DNA from: DASSFG01 sp035550375
GTDB taxonomy: Bacteria; Planctomycetota; Planctomycetia; Pirellulales; JAICIG01
Length of the DNA: 64,000 nt
Direction: 5' to 3'
NCBI GenBank assembly: GCA_035550375.1
Contig: DASZPH010000045.1
Location: 62,001-126,000, forward strand
Positions 28,301 to 36,512 of this stretch are shown here, one piece after another (position 1 is the stretch's first letter; each line of letters begins with the position of its first letter). Both the position numbers and the translations under genes were made by a program. The notes under the pieces were generated by a model that saw only the letters and a list, made by a program, of their open reading frames with translations, was not told where the DNA came from and searched no databases.

Positions 28301-29530
28301 GAGCGGGAGGAAACGCCAGAACTGGCGGGAGGAAACTGGGAGCGAGGTCGGAAGGTGTTCTTCAGTGCCGAGGCCGCTTGCGCCAAGTGTCACCAGGTCG
28401 GCACGGCCGGCGGGGCGATCGGGCCGAATCTCTCGAACCTGCCGCGCCGCGATTATGCGTCGGTGCTGCGCGACATCAGCCTGCCCAGCGCCGCGATCAA
28501 CCCCGACTATATTTCGCACGTGCTGGCCCTGGACGATGGCCGGGTGCTCACCGGCACCATTCGCACCGTCGAAGGCCGGCTACTCGTGAGCGACACCCGG
28601 GGCGAGGTCACGAGCGTCGAGCCGAGCGAAATCGAGGCGCTGCAAACCTCGGCCGTTTCGATCATGCCCGAGGGCCTGCCGGCCCGCCTTGGGACCGACC
28701 GGCTCAAAGACCTGCTGACGTTCTTGCTCACCGAGCCGCCGACGATGCCCGACTACGGCGGGCAAACCCCGCCTGAGCCGCGCGACAGGCACGAGATCGA
28801 CGCCGTGCTGGCCGGCGCCAGCGAGCCTGCCGCCCAGCCGCGGCCGATTCACGTCGTGCTCGTGGCGGGTCAAAAGGATCACGGTCCGGGTGAGCACGAT
28901 TATCCGGCCTGGCTCAAAATGTTCAGCAGGCTGCTGGCGATGGCGGAGGGGGTGCGCGTCACGACCGCCATGGACTGGCCGGCGGCCGCCGACTGGAAGA
29001 CGGCGGACGCGGTCGTCTTCTATCAGCACGGAACATGGACGGCCGAGCGGGCCCGCGACGTCGACGCCTACCTGACTCGCGGGGGTGGACTGACCTACAT
29101 CCACTGGGCCGTGGACGGCGGCAGCGACGCCCCCGGGTTTGCCAAACGGATCGGACTGGCCTGGCAAGGGGGATCAAAATTCCGCCACGGGCCGCTCGAT
29201 CTCGATTTTCGTCCAGGCAAGTCACATCCCGTCGCCCGCAATTTCGAATTTTTGCACCTGCACGACGAGAGCTACTGGGCCCTGGCGGGAGATCGCGGGC
29301 AAATCCGGCTGTTGGCTAGCGGCGTGGAAGAGGGGGAGCCGCAGCCCTTGTTCTGGACGATGGAACCGGCCGCCGGGCGCGTTTTTGTTTCGATCCCGGG
29401 CCACTATTCCTGGACCTTCGACGATCCTCTGTATCGCATCCTGCTGCTGCGCGGCATCGCCTGGAGCGCGAAAGAGCCGGTAGACCGGCTGAACGCCCTA
29501 GCGACACCGGGGGCGCGGATCAAACCGTGA
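25382..29530 (+). CDS. Secreted PVC-type beta-propeller/cytochrome c protein with LamG-like N terminus and ThuA C terminus
   Basis: 1382 residues. Signal peptide about 1-34 (ending PAQAALAAE). Residues about 40-280 form a LamG/concanavalin-like domain (LAIWFDAARL, VDTWFDASGNQ, FDGERQFLA). A PVC-type membrane-bound dehydrogenase beta-propeller follows (about 305-680; FVPGFSVKEIPVELTNVNN, NGNIYLLSDSDGDGLED). A Gly-rich-strand region (about 690-960) leads to a cytochrome c domain with heme motif Cys1000-x2-Cys1003-His1004 and the PVC tail (DYASVLRDISLPSAAINPDY). Residues about 1154-1365 are a ThuA/trehalose-utilisation domain (HVVLVAGQKDHGPGEHDYP). Likely a periplasmic sugar or alcohol dehydrogenase; substrate unknown. 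ThuA and the heme unit are often separate genes. Confidence 0.92.
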   Translation: MHDASLPLRSPFRRFMPILAALAGCLPPAQAALAAEDWADPRLTMTEGLAIWFDAARLNDARRANHLTPLAAGSPVDTWFDASGNQRHVLQADDSLRPTFESADGYAAVRFDGERQFLAREALASEFRELTVFLVATPFSNLGDFRGLLAINKTGVNDYVSGLTIDQGPGSTVRFQSLNVEGAGFGGAMNLLRGAAEFGLMQRLCVTSRAGPGGTRLFASGKPAGERDRGPSTLFMDHLTVGARYYTNGGPAQVRGFFDGDLVELLVYNRSLDDAQRQAVESYLEGKYGEPRKVAIPHRPGEGKPLVRVADPPAVQFFVPGFSVKEIPVELTNVNNVLYRDDGKLVALAYNGNIYLLSDSDGDGLEDKVELFWDNRGRIRSPIGMALTPPGYRHGRGVFVAAKGKCSLIVAGDGGDKADKEVVVADGWEELPHGVDALGVAFDERDGSVYFGLGTASYTEPYLLDSQGRSQYRLTGQRGTILRVKPDFSDREIFCTGVRFSVGLRFNRAGDLFCTDQEGGTWLANGNPFDELLHLERGRHYGFPPRHPRHLPDVVDEPSVCDYTPQHQSTCGFAFNEPVGGGPLFGPEWWKSDALVTGYSRGKLYRTKLAKTPAGYVAQNQLIASANMLSADACLSPTGDLVLAVHSGEPDWGSGPDGKGKLFKIGYARRELAQPALVWAQGPREVRVAFDRPLSAEHLRELRAASIEFGKYVSAGDRFECHWPGYQVVHAQQRSPRFELPVVSTQVSADRRTVFLHTAPHPHVAGYALTLPGLGRTETVTDDPRERPQVGETDLKYDLCGVSADWQPKSKGEGSQAWLPHLDLAVARQFTAPSADHEQFWRQAERPGTMALRTKLNLFDLLRPAVQPGSTLDYSLPEEEATLVLRSPAPMRVVADGKPIAVEQDGEAANVARIVVKARRDQPLSLQVVLETGDGLELSASYFTREDARPRALPLARLLLPWASVTSDAGPGIEREETPELAGGNWERGRKVFFSAEAACAKCHQVGTAGGAIGPNLSNLPRRDYASVLRDISLPSAAINPDYISHVLALDDGRVLTGTIRTVEGRLLVSDTRGEVTSVEPSEIEALQTSAVSIMPEGLPARLGTDRLKDLLTFLLTEPPTMPDYGGQTPPEPRDRHEIDAVLAGASEPAAQPRPIHVVLVAGQKDHGPGEHDYPAWLKMFSRLLAMAEGVRVTTAMDWPAAADWKTADAVVFYQHGTWTAERARDVDAYLTRGGGLTYIHWAVDGGSDAPGFAKRIGLAWQGGSKFRHGPLDLDFRPGKSHPVARNFEFLHLHDESYWALAGDRGQIRLLASGVEEGEPQPLFWTMEPAAGRVFVSIPGHYSWTFDDPLYRILLLRGIAWSAKEPVDRLNALATPGARIKP

Positions 29531-29708
29531 ACCCGGATCATTCTCGGACTCCGTGCGTAAGCGAGAGAAGTCGCATCGCGGCCCTCGTTTTACGCTTGGG
29601 GTTAGTGTGGGCGCTTGCCGTTCTCGTTTAACGGCCCGGGCGATTAGAATATCGCGACTCTATTGACACACGGGGGCAAGTCCGGCCGGTATCTAACCAC
29701 GGTGTCGC

Positions 29709-30692
29709 ATGAATTCGTTTCGACTGACAACGCTGGTCGGCATCGCCGTCTGTTTGCTGTTCACGCTGAAGGCGGCCGACGGGAATACGCCTTTGCCCTC
29801 TCCGGCCAAGCCCGGGCGATTTACGCTCACGATCAAGTCCGACGACAAGAAGTTCGAGCGGGCCGCGCAGGTGCACGTGCCGCGAGGGTACACGCCCGGC
29901 TCCAAACCTCCGCTCGTGCTGGCCCTGCACGGGGCTGGCGGCAACGGCAACGGCATCCTGGACGCCGACGGCTGGGCCGACAAGGCCGACAAGGAAGGAT
30001 TTGTCGTGGTGGCGCCCGAGGGGCTGCCGGCGAGGCCCGCCGTCGCCCCCAACTTTCGCACGAATCCGCAAGTGTGGAACTCCGGACAACTGCGGGCCGG
30101 TTCGCCGAGAGCGGCGGTCGACGACGTGGCCTTCGTGCGGCAGCTTTTGGACGAGTTGCTCGAAAAGATTCCCTACGACGAGCGCCGCGTCTTCTGCACC
30201 GGTCACAGCAACGGCGGCGGCATGACGCTCCGCCTGGGCGCCGAACTTTCCGAGCGGTTCACCGCCATCGGCACCGTGGCGGGCATGCTCGCTCTGAGCG
30301 ATCCGCAGCCCAAGAAGCCGCTCCCCACCCTCTATATCCTCGGCACCAAGGATCCGCTCATGCCGATCGACGGCGGGACCGTCAAACTGCCCTGGGGCGC
30401 GCGAGAGAATCCGCCAGTCGGTGAGCCGCTGGCCGTCTGGGCCGCGGCGCTCGGCTGCCAGACGGAGCCGGAAACGGTTTCGGAGAAGAACGGCGTGAAG
30501 ACCGTGGAATACCCTTCGAAAAGTGGTGGGCCGAAGCTCGTCGTCATGTACCTCGAAGGTCACGGCCACCACTGGCCCGGCGGCGCCCGCACCTTGCCCG
30601 AAGGCATGATCGGCCCCATCACCACCAAGCTCGGCGGGACCGATGCCCTGTGGGACTTCTTTCAGAAAAGTGCCTCGGCTGCGGCTGATTGA
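29709..30692 (+). CDS. Secreted CE1/LpqC-type esterase (PHB-depolymerase-like alpha/beta hydrolase)
   Basis: 327 residues. Signal peptide about 1-22. The hydrolase fold is marked by PLVLALHGAGGNGNG (oxyanion hole), nucleophile Ser167 in TGHSNGGGM, an Asp in ILGTKDPLMPIDGG and His in YLEGHGHHWPGG. This is the order of feruloyl/acetylxylan esterases and the LpqC family. The expected role is ester cleavage on polysaccharides in the periplasm or outside the cell. It follows the heme/ThuA protein on the same strand after 178 bases and precedes a DUF1501 gene. Confidence 0.9.
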   Translation: MNSFRLTTLVGIAVCLLFTLKAADGNTPLPSPAKPGRFTLTIKSDDKKFERAAQVHVPRGYTPGSKPPLVLALHGAGGNGNGILDADGWADKADKEGFVVVAPEGLPARPAVAPNFRTNPQVWNSGQLRAGSPRAAVDDVAFVRQLLDELLEKIPYDERRVFCTGHSNGGGMTLRLGAELSERFTAIGTVAGMLALSDPQPKKPLPTLYILGTKDPLMPIDGGTVKLPWGARENPPVGEPLAVWAAALGCQTEPETVSEKNGVKTVEYPSKSGGPKLVVMYLEGHGHHWPGGARTLPEGMIGPITTKLGGTDALWDFFQKSASAAAD

Positions 30693-30750
30693 AGTCGCCA
30701 GCGTTCGCCCTCTCGTTAAAATGGAGGCGGGACCGATACAGGAGCGTGGT

Positions 30751-32136
30751 ATGCCGAGAGGTGAGATTTCCCGCCGACGCTGGCTGGGCCTGAGCGCCGG
30801 CGCGATGGGCTTTTCGCTTGCCGAGTTGCTGCGCCTGCGGCGAAGTGAGGCGGCCGGCGGTTCGATCAGCCCCGGCAGGGCAAAGTCGTGCATCGTGCTC
30901 TACTGCTGGGGCGGCGTGAGCCACATCGACACCTGGGATCCGAAGCCGGAGGCTCCGGCGGAGGTGCGCGGTGAATTCTCGCCCATTGCGACCGCCACGC
31001 CGGGCATCCACCTCGGCGAACACATGCCGCTGGTGGCCCGCATCACCGATCGGCTGGCGATCATCCGCTCGATCCACCACAACTCGACGTTTCACGGCCG
31101 GGGCATGTACTGGAACATGACCGGGCACGCGTCGCCGAACGCCGAGCAATTTACCAACCTCTCGCCGTCGCCAACCGACTGGCCGAACCTGGGAGCCATG
31201 ATCGCGCGGCTGCGCTCCGCGCCCGAGGGTATGCCGCCGTTCGTGCAGATGCCGTACTTCCTGGTGGACAACAAGACGCGGCAAGCGGGAGACACGGCGG
31301 GCTGGTTGGGGCGGCGGTACGACGCGGTCTACGTACGGCCCGGCCGCGGCAAGCCGTATGGCGGCGTTTCGCCCGACATCGGCGACACGACGTTTACCCC
31401 TGCCGAGGGCATCGACGCCGACCGCTTCGGGCGCCGGCAGAACCTGGCCGGCTTGCTCGCGGCACAAGAGCCGCCGGCCGAGGCGGGCAACGTTCGCGCC
31501 TACGCGGGTTTCCGGCAGATGGCCGTCGACATGCTCAGCAACCCCAAGGTGCGCGGCGCGTTCGACCTGGAAAAGGAGTCGGCCACGACGCACGAAGCCT
31601 ACGGGGACCACATCTGCGGTCAAAGTGCGCTGCTGGCCCGCCGGCTCGTGGAGCAGGGTGTGCCGGCCGTCACGGTCGTCTGCGCAGCGGGCGATCTGAA
31701 CGGAGCCGCGGGCGACAACTGGGATACCCACGGCGACAACTTCAATCGGCTCAAGCGAGACCTGCTCCCACCGATGGAGCGCGCGAGCTTCGCGCTGGTG
31801 AACGATCTGGCCGAGCGCGGCCTCTTGGACGAAACGTTAGTCGTCTGGCTGACCGAATTTGGCCGCACACCGAAGATCGCCCCGTCGAACGCGGGCCGCG
31901 ACCACTATCCGTTCTGTTACTCGGTGGCGCTCGCCGGCGGCGGCGTGCGTGGCGGACAAGTCTACGGCCGTTCCGACCGACTCGGCGCGGCGCCGCTCGA
32001 CCTGCCCTGCAGTCCGGCCGATTTGCACGCCACGATCTTTCACGCTCTGGGCATCTCGCCCGAAACACGCCTCAGCGACGGCCTAGGCCGCGTCGTTCCG
32101 ATTTCCGACGGAACGGTCTTGCCGGTGTTTGGGTAG
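30751..32136 (+). CDS. DUF1501 (sulfatase-like fold) Tat-exported protein
   Basis: 461 residues from the ATG at 30751, with GGAG six bases upstream; the frame extends 5' into the esterase gene and that part is ignored. A Tat signal is clear (EISRRRWLGLSAGAMGFSLA). DUF1501 landmarks follow: CIVLYCWGGVSHIDTWDPKP, FHGRGMYWNMTGH, NWDTHGDNFNRLK and WLTEFGRTPKI. The family is abundant in planctomycetes, usually paired with DUF1549/DUF1553 cytochromes. Here no such partner is adjacent. The fold is alkaline-phosphatase-like, but the reaction is unknown. Confidence 0.93.
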   Translation: MPRGEISRRRWLGLSAGAMGFSLAELLRLRRSEAAGGSISPGRAKSCIVLYCWGGVSHIDTWDPKPEAPAEVRGEFSPIATATPGIHLGEHMPLVARITDRLAIIRSIHHNSTFHGRGMYWNMTGHASPNAEQFTNLSPSPTDWPNLGAMIARLRSAPEGMPPFVQMPYFLVDNKTRQAGDTAGWLGRRYDAVYVRPGRGKPYGGVSPDIGDTTFTPAEGIDADRFGRRQNLAGLLAAQEPPAEAGNVRAYAGFRQMAVDMLSNPKVRGAFDLEKESATTHEAYGDHICGQSALLARRLVEQGVPAVTVVCAAGDLNGAAGDNWDTHGDNFNRLKRDLLPPMERASFALVNDLAERGLLDETLVVWLTEFGRTPKIAPSNAGRDHYPFCYSVALAGGGVRGGQVYGRSDRLGAAPLDLPCSPADLHATIFHALGISPETRLSDGLGRVVPISDGTVLPVFG

Positions 32137-32148
32137 CGCCCTGCTGAC

Positions 32149-32231
32149 GCCCTTTCAGGGCTACGGTGCTCGATACGGGATTTGCAACCCAGGGCGTTGC
32201 CCTGGACTGATGACTTACGCCGCTTCGCGGC
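32149..32231. repeat. Three-hairpin REP-like element
   Basis: Three perfect short hairpins with 3-base loops occur in a row: GCCCT-TTC-AGGGC (32149-32161), CCAGGGC-GTT-GCCCTGG (32189-32205) and GCCGC-TTC-GCGGC (32219-32231). It lies between the convergent DUF1501 and composite Tol-like genes. The pattern resembles interspersed intergenic repeats of PVC bacteria; no second copy is in the window. It could also act as a bidirectional terminator. Confidence 0.6.
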
Positions 32232-32288
32232 TATGGGGCTGCTGCTTGAATCGTCTGGAGGAGGCCACCGGTCACGTGTCGATGATTC

Positions 32289-35159
32289 CTATTCCAGCCG
32301 CTGATACAGCGGGAGGTGGCGGTAATAGACCTCCAACATCAAGAGACGAATCGACGTGGCGTAAAGCCGCCCGCCCGACTGTTCCCAGGGGTCGCGGGGG
32401 TCCCAGGTGCCGGCCATGTGCCCGTCGCGGATCTGCGTTGATACGAGCAGACCGCGGAGCCTCTCGTTCCAGGCGGTCCAGTAATCGCCCTGCATGTGAT
32501 ACATGACCTGCGTGGCGTAGTACCAATAGTAGCTCGACTCCTGGCCGGCTTGCGGCAGGCGCTCGAGGAGGAATTTGGCCCCGGCCAACACGGCCGGGTC
32601 GTTGCGGCGGCTCCCCAGGAACTGACGGCAGAGCAGACCCTCGGCCGTCATCGCCGGGCTGGCGCCGGGACCCTGGTAGCCGAACGTACCCAGCGAGCCG
32701 CCCGTCCCAGCGGCGCGATCGAGCCACTTGCCGGCCAGATCGAGGGCACTTTTGGGCACGTTCAGGCCGGCCATTTCACCACTCTTCAACGCCATCACTT
32801 GCCAGCCGAGCACCGACGTGTCACCCGATTCCCCCGGCTGATAACGCCAGCCTCCCGTTCCCTGGTTTTGTGCCGCGACGACGAAATCGAGCGCTCGCTG
32901 GGCCGGCTGCCGGATTCGTTCGTCCTGCGTCATCCCATACGCTTCGCAAAGCGCGATCGTGGCGATGGCGTGGGCGTACATGAAGGCGATCGACGGCGGA
33001 TCGTCAAACAGGTTGCCATCGGGTTTCTGCCGCGCGATAAGCCACTGGACCGCCTGACCGACGGCCGCCTGGTATTCGCCGGCCGCGTGGGTGTGGCCGC
33101 TGGCGAGGAATGGCAACAGGCCCAAGCCCGTAGCTGCAGTGTCCGACTGGGTGCTACCTGGCCCGCTGGTATCCGGCAGTTTCTTCTCCGGCGGGTCGAG
33201 CTGGTGCAAGCTCCAGCGGCCGTTGGCGTGCTGGTGCGCGACGAGCCACTGCAAGCCCCGTCGAACCGCTTGTTCCGTTTCTTCGTTGCCTCCCACCAGG
33301 TCGATGAACTCGCGGCGCGTGTCCCCCTGCCGCAAGGCGAACATGGCCTGCATGCCGACATTGTCCTCGGCAAACAGCACGGGCCTGGCACGGGCCGAGG
33401 GGCGCTGCAGTTGCGAGGCCAGCGGACTCGTCGAGGGTGTGGCGTCGACGCGCCTCGTGGCCAGCGTTCCGATCTGCAAATCGGCCGTTCGCCGTGGGCC
33501 GCCAACGTCGGCTAGCTCAAGAGCGTCTGGGTCAGGAACGTCGCCCGGGGTGGGGGGACTTGCCGTCGACCGCACGAGTTCGACCTCTTCTTCGAGCTGC
33601 GCCTCTTGGGGCATAGCGACGGCCCGCGGGATCTCGCCCTCGGGCTCGATTTGCGCCGCCCGCAGCGGCGCGGGAGTCCGCGGCGCCAGCTCACGCTCGG
33701 CGGCCGGCTTGCTGGGTGACGGTACAAAGATGAGCCGCTCGGCCGGCAGGCGCCGGGCCATTTCAAAATCGAGCGTCGGCGCGGGGCTCTCGGCATGCAG
33801 GGGCACATTGGTCGGCTCGGTCACCTGCCGGACAAGCTCTGGCGTCTCGACCGTTTCCACGCTCTTCAAATCTGCCACCTTCTCGTAGGCCTGCTCGCCC
33901 GGAGAATGCGACTGGTGCAGATTGTCGTCGAACATCCTCATCGCCACGTCGCTCACGCGTATCTCCTCGACGCGTTTTACAATCTCTTGGCTGAGCGGGA
34001 CGAGGATCATCAGCCAGAGCACGACGGCGTGCAGGAGCAGACTCGCAGCCAGAAACCGCAGAAGCACCGCCCCCCGCCGCAGCCAGTCGCCGCCGTAATA
34101 GACGAGGCCCACGAGGGCCGCGAAAAACAGCGCGGCGAGGAGCGCTTGACGCCAGACGGCCAGCAACGCTTGCCAACGGCTCGTGTCCCAGACGACGAGC
34201 CGCTGAACTTCGGCCTGCTTGCTGCTGTGCAGGACGGTCGCTTTGCTGCCGTCGGCACGGGCGAAGATCAAGCGAAAGCCGTCGTGCCACGCGGCCGGGT
34301 CGGTTTCGTTGGCGGACGTGTTGATTGCACCCCCCAGACCCTCGACCACCGCCAGGGGATCGGAGAGCCGCCAGCGGTAGAGATCAAAGCCGCTGGCACC
34401 GTGGCCGGTGGGCCGATCGGAAGCGAAATACATCAGGCCGTCGTCGTCCGTCAGGCAGGGAGATCGCTCGTTGTGAGGCGAATTTGCGACCGCCAACGCG
34501 GTGACAGCGGTGAAGCTTCGCCCCGCTGCGCTTCGTTGGACCACATAAAGATCGGTCGTGGCATCGGCCGTCGCCCGGTCGGAAGCAAAGTAGAGCCCCA
34601 GGCCGTCGGCGGTCAGTGCCGGATCGAATTCGTTGCCGGGTGTGTTGATCGCGTCGCCGAGGTTTTTGGGTACTCCCCAACCGCTCTTCCTTCGGTTGCA
34701 GACGTAGAGGTCGAACCCGCCCTTTCCACCGCGGCGGTTCGACGCCAGCACAAGCTGCCCTCCGTCGGCCGTGACCGCCACGCCTTCTTCGTCCCAGGGC
34801 GTGTTCAACTCGGTGACCGGCTCGGCTTTTTCCCAGCGGCCGTCGCCCCGTCGGCAGCGATAGATGTCAGCGTCTCCGTCCGCCCGCCGCAACGTGAAGT
34901 AGAGCGTGCGATCCTGGTCGGCCAGGCAGGGATGGCTGATTTCGTCGCGCTGTTCGCGGCGGGGTAGAAGCTCGGCCAGGGCTTCGCTCGGTTGCCACGC
35001 ATACTGCGTCGTCGGAGCCGCCGGGTCCGCCAGCCAGCGGTGTTGGCCATCGAGCGTCGCGATCGCGTCGATCCGTCGCGGCCGTGCCCAGTCGGCCAAC
35101 GCGACCCCGCACGCCAGCACGAGCAACAGGGGCCAGTGACGTAACTTCAGGCGAGGCAT
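32289..35159 (-). CDS. Composite Tol-like protein: PD40 beta-propeller, membrane anchor, stalk, squalene-cyclase-like toroid
   Basis: 956 residues from the ATG at 35159. A hydrophobic start (about 8-24) precedes PD40/TolB-type propeller blades (about 70-310; DGGQLVLASNRRGGKGGFDLY, DGLGLYFASDR, DGLMYFASDRPTGH). Two transmembrane helices follow (about 330-355 and 362-385). A Pro/Glu-rich stalk (about 390-605) then leads to repeats of a prenyltransferase/squalene-cyclase alpha-alpha toroid (about 606-950; GLQWLVAHQHANGRWSLH, AVQWLIARQKPDGNLFD, ALDFVVAAQNQGTGGWRY). If the N terminus is cytoplasmic, propeller and toroid are both periplasmic. No DxDD cyclase acid motif was seen, so binding is likelier than catalysis. 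Last gene of an ExbB/ExbD operon. Confidence 0.8.
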   Translation of the reverse strand: MPRLKLRHWPLLLVLACGVALADWARPRRIDAIATLDGQHRWLADPAAPTTQYAWQPSEALAELLPRREQRDEISHPCLADQDRTLYFTLRRADGDADIYRCRRGDGRWEKAEPVTELNTPWDEEGVAVTADGGQLVLASNRRGGKGGFDLYVCNRRKSGWGVPKNLGDAINTPGNEFDPALTADGLGLYFASDRATADATTDLYVVQRSAAGRSFTAVTALAVANSPHNERSPCLTDDDGLMYFASDRPTGHGASGFDLYRWRLSDPLAVVEGLGGAINTSANETDPAAWHDGFRLIFARADGSKATVLHSSKQAEVQRLVVWDTSRWQALLAVWRQALLAALFFAALVGLVYYGGDWLRRGAVLLRFLAASLLLHAVVLWLMILVPLSQEIVKRVEEIRVSDVAMRMFDDNLHQSHSPGEQAYEKVADLKSVETVETPELVRQVTEPTNVPLHAESPAPTLDFEMARRLPAERLIFVPSPSKPAAERELAPRTPAPLRAAQIEPEGEIPRAVAMPQEAQLEEEVELVRSTASPPTPGDVPDPDALELADVGGPRRTADLQIGTLATRRVDATPSTSPLASQLQRPSARARPVLFAEDNVGMQAMFALRQGDTRREFIDLVGGNEETEQAVRRGLQWLVAHQHANGRWSLHQLDPPEKKLPDTSGPGSTQSDTAATGLGLLPFLASGHTHAAGEYQAAVGQAVQWLIARQKPDGNLFDDPPSIAFMYAHAIATIALCEAYGMTQDERIRQPAQRALDFVVAAQNQGTGGWRYQPGESGDTSVLGWQVMALKSGEMAGLNVPKSALDLAGKWLDRAAGTGGSLGTFGYQGPGASPAMTAEGLLCRQFLGSRRNDPAVLAGAKFLLERLPQAGQESSYYWYYATQVMYHMQGDYWTAWNERLRGLLVSTQIRDGHMAGTWDPRDPWEQSGGRLYATSIRLLMLEVYYRHLPLYQRLE

Positions 35160-35190
35160 CGGCAATACGCTTGTCCGCGGGCTGAGCCGT

Positions 35191-35604
35191 TCATTTCTCT
35201 TGCAACACCGCCACGCGGTAGTTGGTGATGCCGGCGCGGTTGCAGAGTCCCATGACTCGCACACCCGCTCGCCAGGCGGCGTCGGCGTCGCCGCGGATCA
35301 GCACCGCTTGGGTGCCCGGGTTTTTGAGGCTCGCCTCCTCAAGCAGGGCCGCGAGCTGCTCTTCGGTCAGCGTCTGCTGTATGACGACGTACTGGCCGTC
35401 GCGAGTCACGTTGACGACGAGCTCTTGCGGCGGCATCGACAAGGGCTCGGCCTGGACGACTTCGGGCAGGTTCGCCGTCAGCTCCCGTTCTTCCTGGTCG
35501 AAGCGCGTCGCGCAGAGGAAGAAGATCAAGAGCAGAAACACCATATCGATGACGGGCGTCATGTTCGGCCCGTCGAGTTCGGCGTCGGTTTCGGGAAGTC
35601 GCAT
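35191..35604 (-). CDS. ExbD/TolR-family biopolymer transport protein
   Basis: 137 residues. Short cytoplasmic tail, then the family helix NMTPVIDMVFLLLIFFL with the proton-path Asp20. A periplasmic domain follows, with ELVVNVTRDGQYVV and a C-terminal VLIRGDADAAWRAGVRVM, typical of ExbD. It works with the ExbB homologue as a proton-driven motor in the inner membrane. It lies 20 bases after exbB and 31 bases before the composite protein, so it is in the middle of the operon. Confidence 0.93.
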   Translation of the reverse strand: MRLPETDAELDGPNMTPVIDMVFLLLIFFLCATRFDQEERELTANLPEVVQAEPLSMPPQELVVNVTRDGQYVVIQQTLTEEQLAALLEEASLKNPGTQAVLIRGDADAAWRAGVRVMGLCNRAGITNYRVAVLQEK

Positions 35605-35624
35605 ATTCGTTGAAGCGGCTGGTG

Positions 35625-36512
35625 TTACCCCATCAGCGGGTTGGAGCCGGTCGGCCTCGTCGTGCGCTGGCCGGCTTGCGCCAGCACGGGCAACGTGTCG
35701 TTCATTAGATCCCCGATCTCACGCACGAACCGCTCGCCGCGACTATTAAGATAGGCGGCGCAAAGCAACGCGGGGATGGCAATCAAAAGTCCCGCCACGG
35801 TCGTCTCCAAGGCCAAATAGATCCCCTCGGCGAGCAACTCCGCTTTGCCCAACCCGGCCTGGCTGGCGATGCGGAACGCTTCCAGCATGCCCACGACGGT
35901 GCCCAGCAGGCCGATCAGGGGCGCAACGTTCGCGGTGACCGAGAGCGGGCGAACGCGGGCCCGCAGCTCGGCCATCTCCCGAGCCAGCGCGTCTTCCAGC
36001 CCCTTCTCGATTTCAGCCAGCGGTCGGCCGGCCCGAAGCAACCCCACCCGCAACACGCTGGCTAGCGGAGACGGGTTCTGTTCACAGAGGGCCTGATATC
36101 TGTCGACGCGATGATCGCCCGATCGATTGTGCTCTTCCAGGCGGCGCACGAGATTGGGCGGCGCGATCTTGCCACGTGTAAGGTTGGTCAACCGCTCGAG
36201 GGCCACCGCCGCAGCGACCAGCGATATCAGGCCCAGAAAGCTCATGAAGGCGATATTCAGCGGCCCACCGGCCACGATCATCTCCCACAGACTGCCGGGA
36301 GGCGTCTTGGCGGACGCCATCGAAGCCAGGTGCGCTTCGCTTGTGCTGGCTGGTCCGGCCGCGTCATCGGCACGAACCGCTGGCAGATCGAAACCATAGA
36401 GGCACCCGGTCACGATGAATACCGAGGCGAGTCGCCATGTCGTGCGGCCTGCCGCGTTTGAGTGTGGAGTTTGCATGGGCTTGTGTGCTGTCGCGGTCGT
36501 AGTTGCGTTCAC
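35625..36512 (-). CDS. MotA/TolQ/ExbB proton-channel family protein
   Basis: 295 residues if the GTG at 36512 is used; it overlaps the stop of the TPR gene by 4 bases. An ATG at 36476 is the alternative. A probable signal sequence (about 28-48) precedes the three ExbB helices: IAFMSFLGLISLVAAAVALE (about 90), VTANVAPLIGLLGTVVGMLEAF (about 195) and LETTVAGLLIAIPALLCAAY (about 240). The GLLGTVVGM and TTVAGLLIAIP stretches are the TolQ/ExbB signature. An N-terminal signal extension is common in planctomycetal ExbB. Motor stator of the Tol-like system. Confidence 0.92.
   Translation of the reverse strand: MNATTTATAHKPMQTPHSNAAGRTTWRLASVFIVTGCLYGFDLPAVRADDAAGPASTSEAHLASMASAKTPPGSLWEMIVAGGPLNIAFMSFLGLISLVAAAVALERLTNLTRGKIAPPNLVRRLEEHNRSGDHRVDRYQALCEQNPSPLASVLRVGLLRAGRPLAEIEKGLEDALAREMAELRARVRPLSVTANVAPLIGLLGTVVGMLEAFRIASQAGLGKAELLAEGIYLALETTVAGLLIAIPALLCAAYLNSRGERFVREIGDLMNDTLPVLAQAGQRTTRPTGSNPLMG

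Noticed and set aside
29640..29700. Promoter TTGACA upstream of the esterase gene
   Set aside because: The only TATCTA-like -10 lies 21 bases away, outside the accepted spacing.
29628..30893. Reverse-strand frame opposite the esterase
   Set aside because: The forward strand has a complete catalytic triad and signal peptide; the reverse product has no motif.
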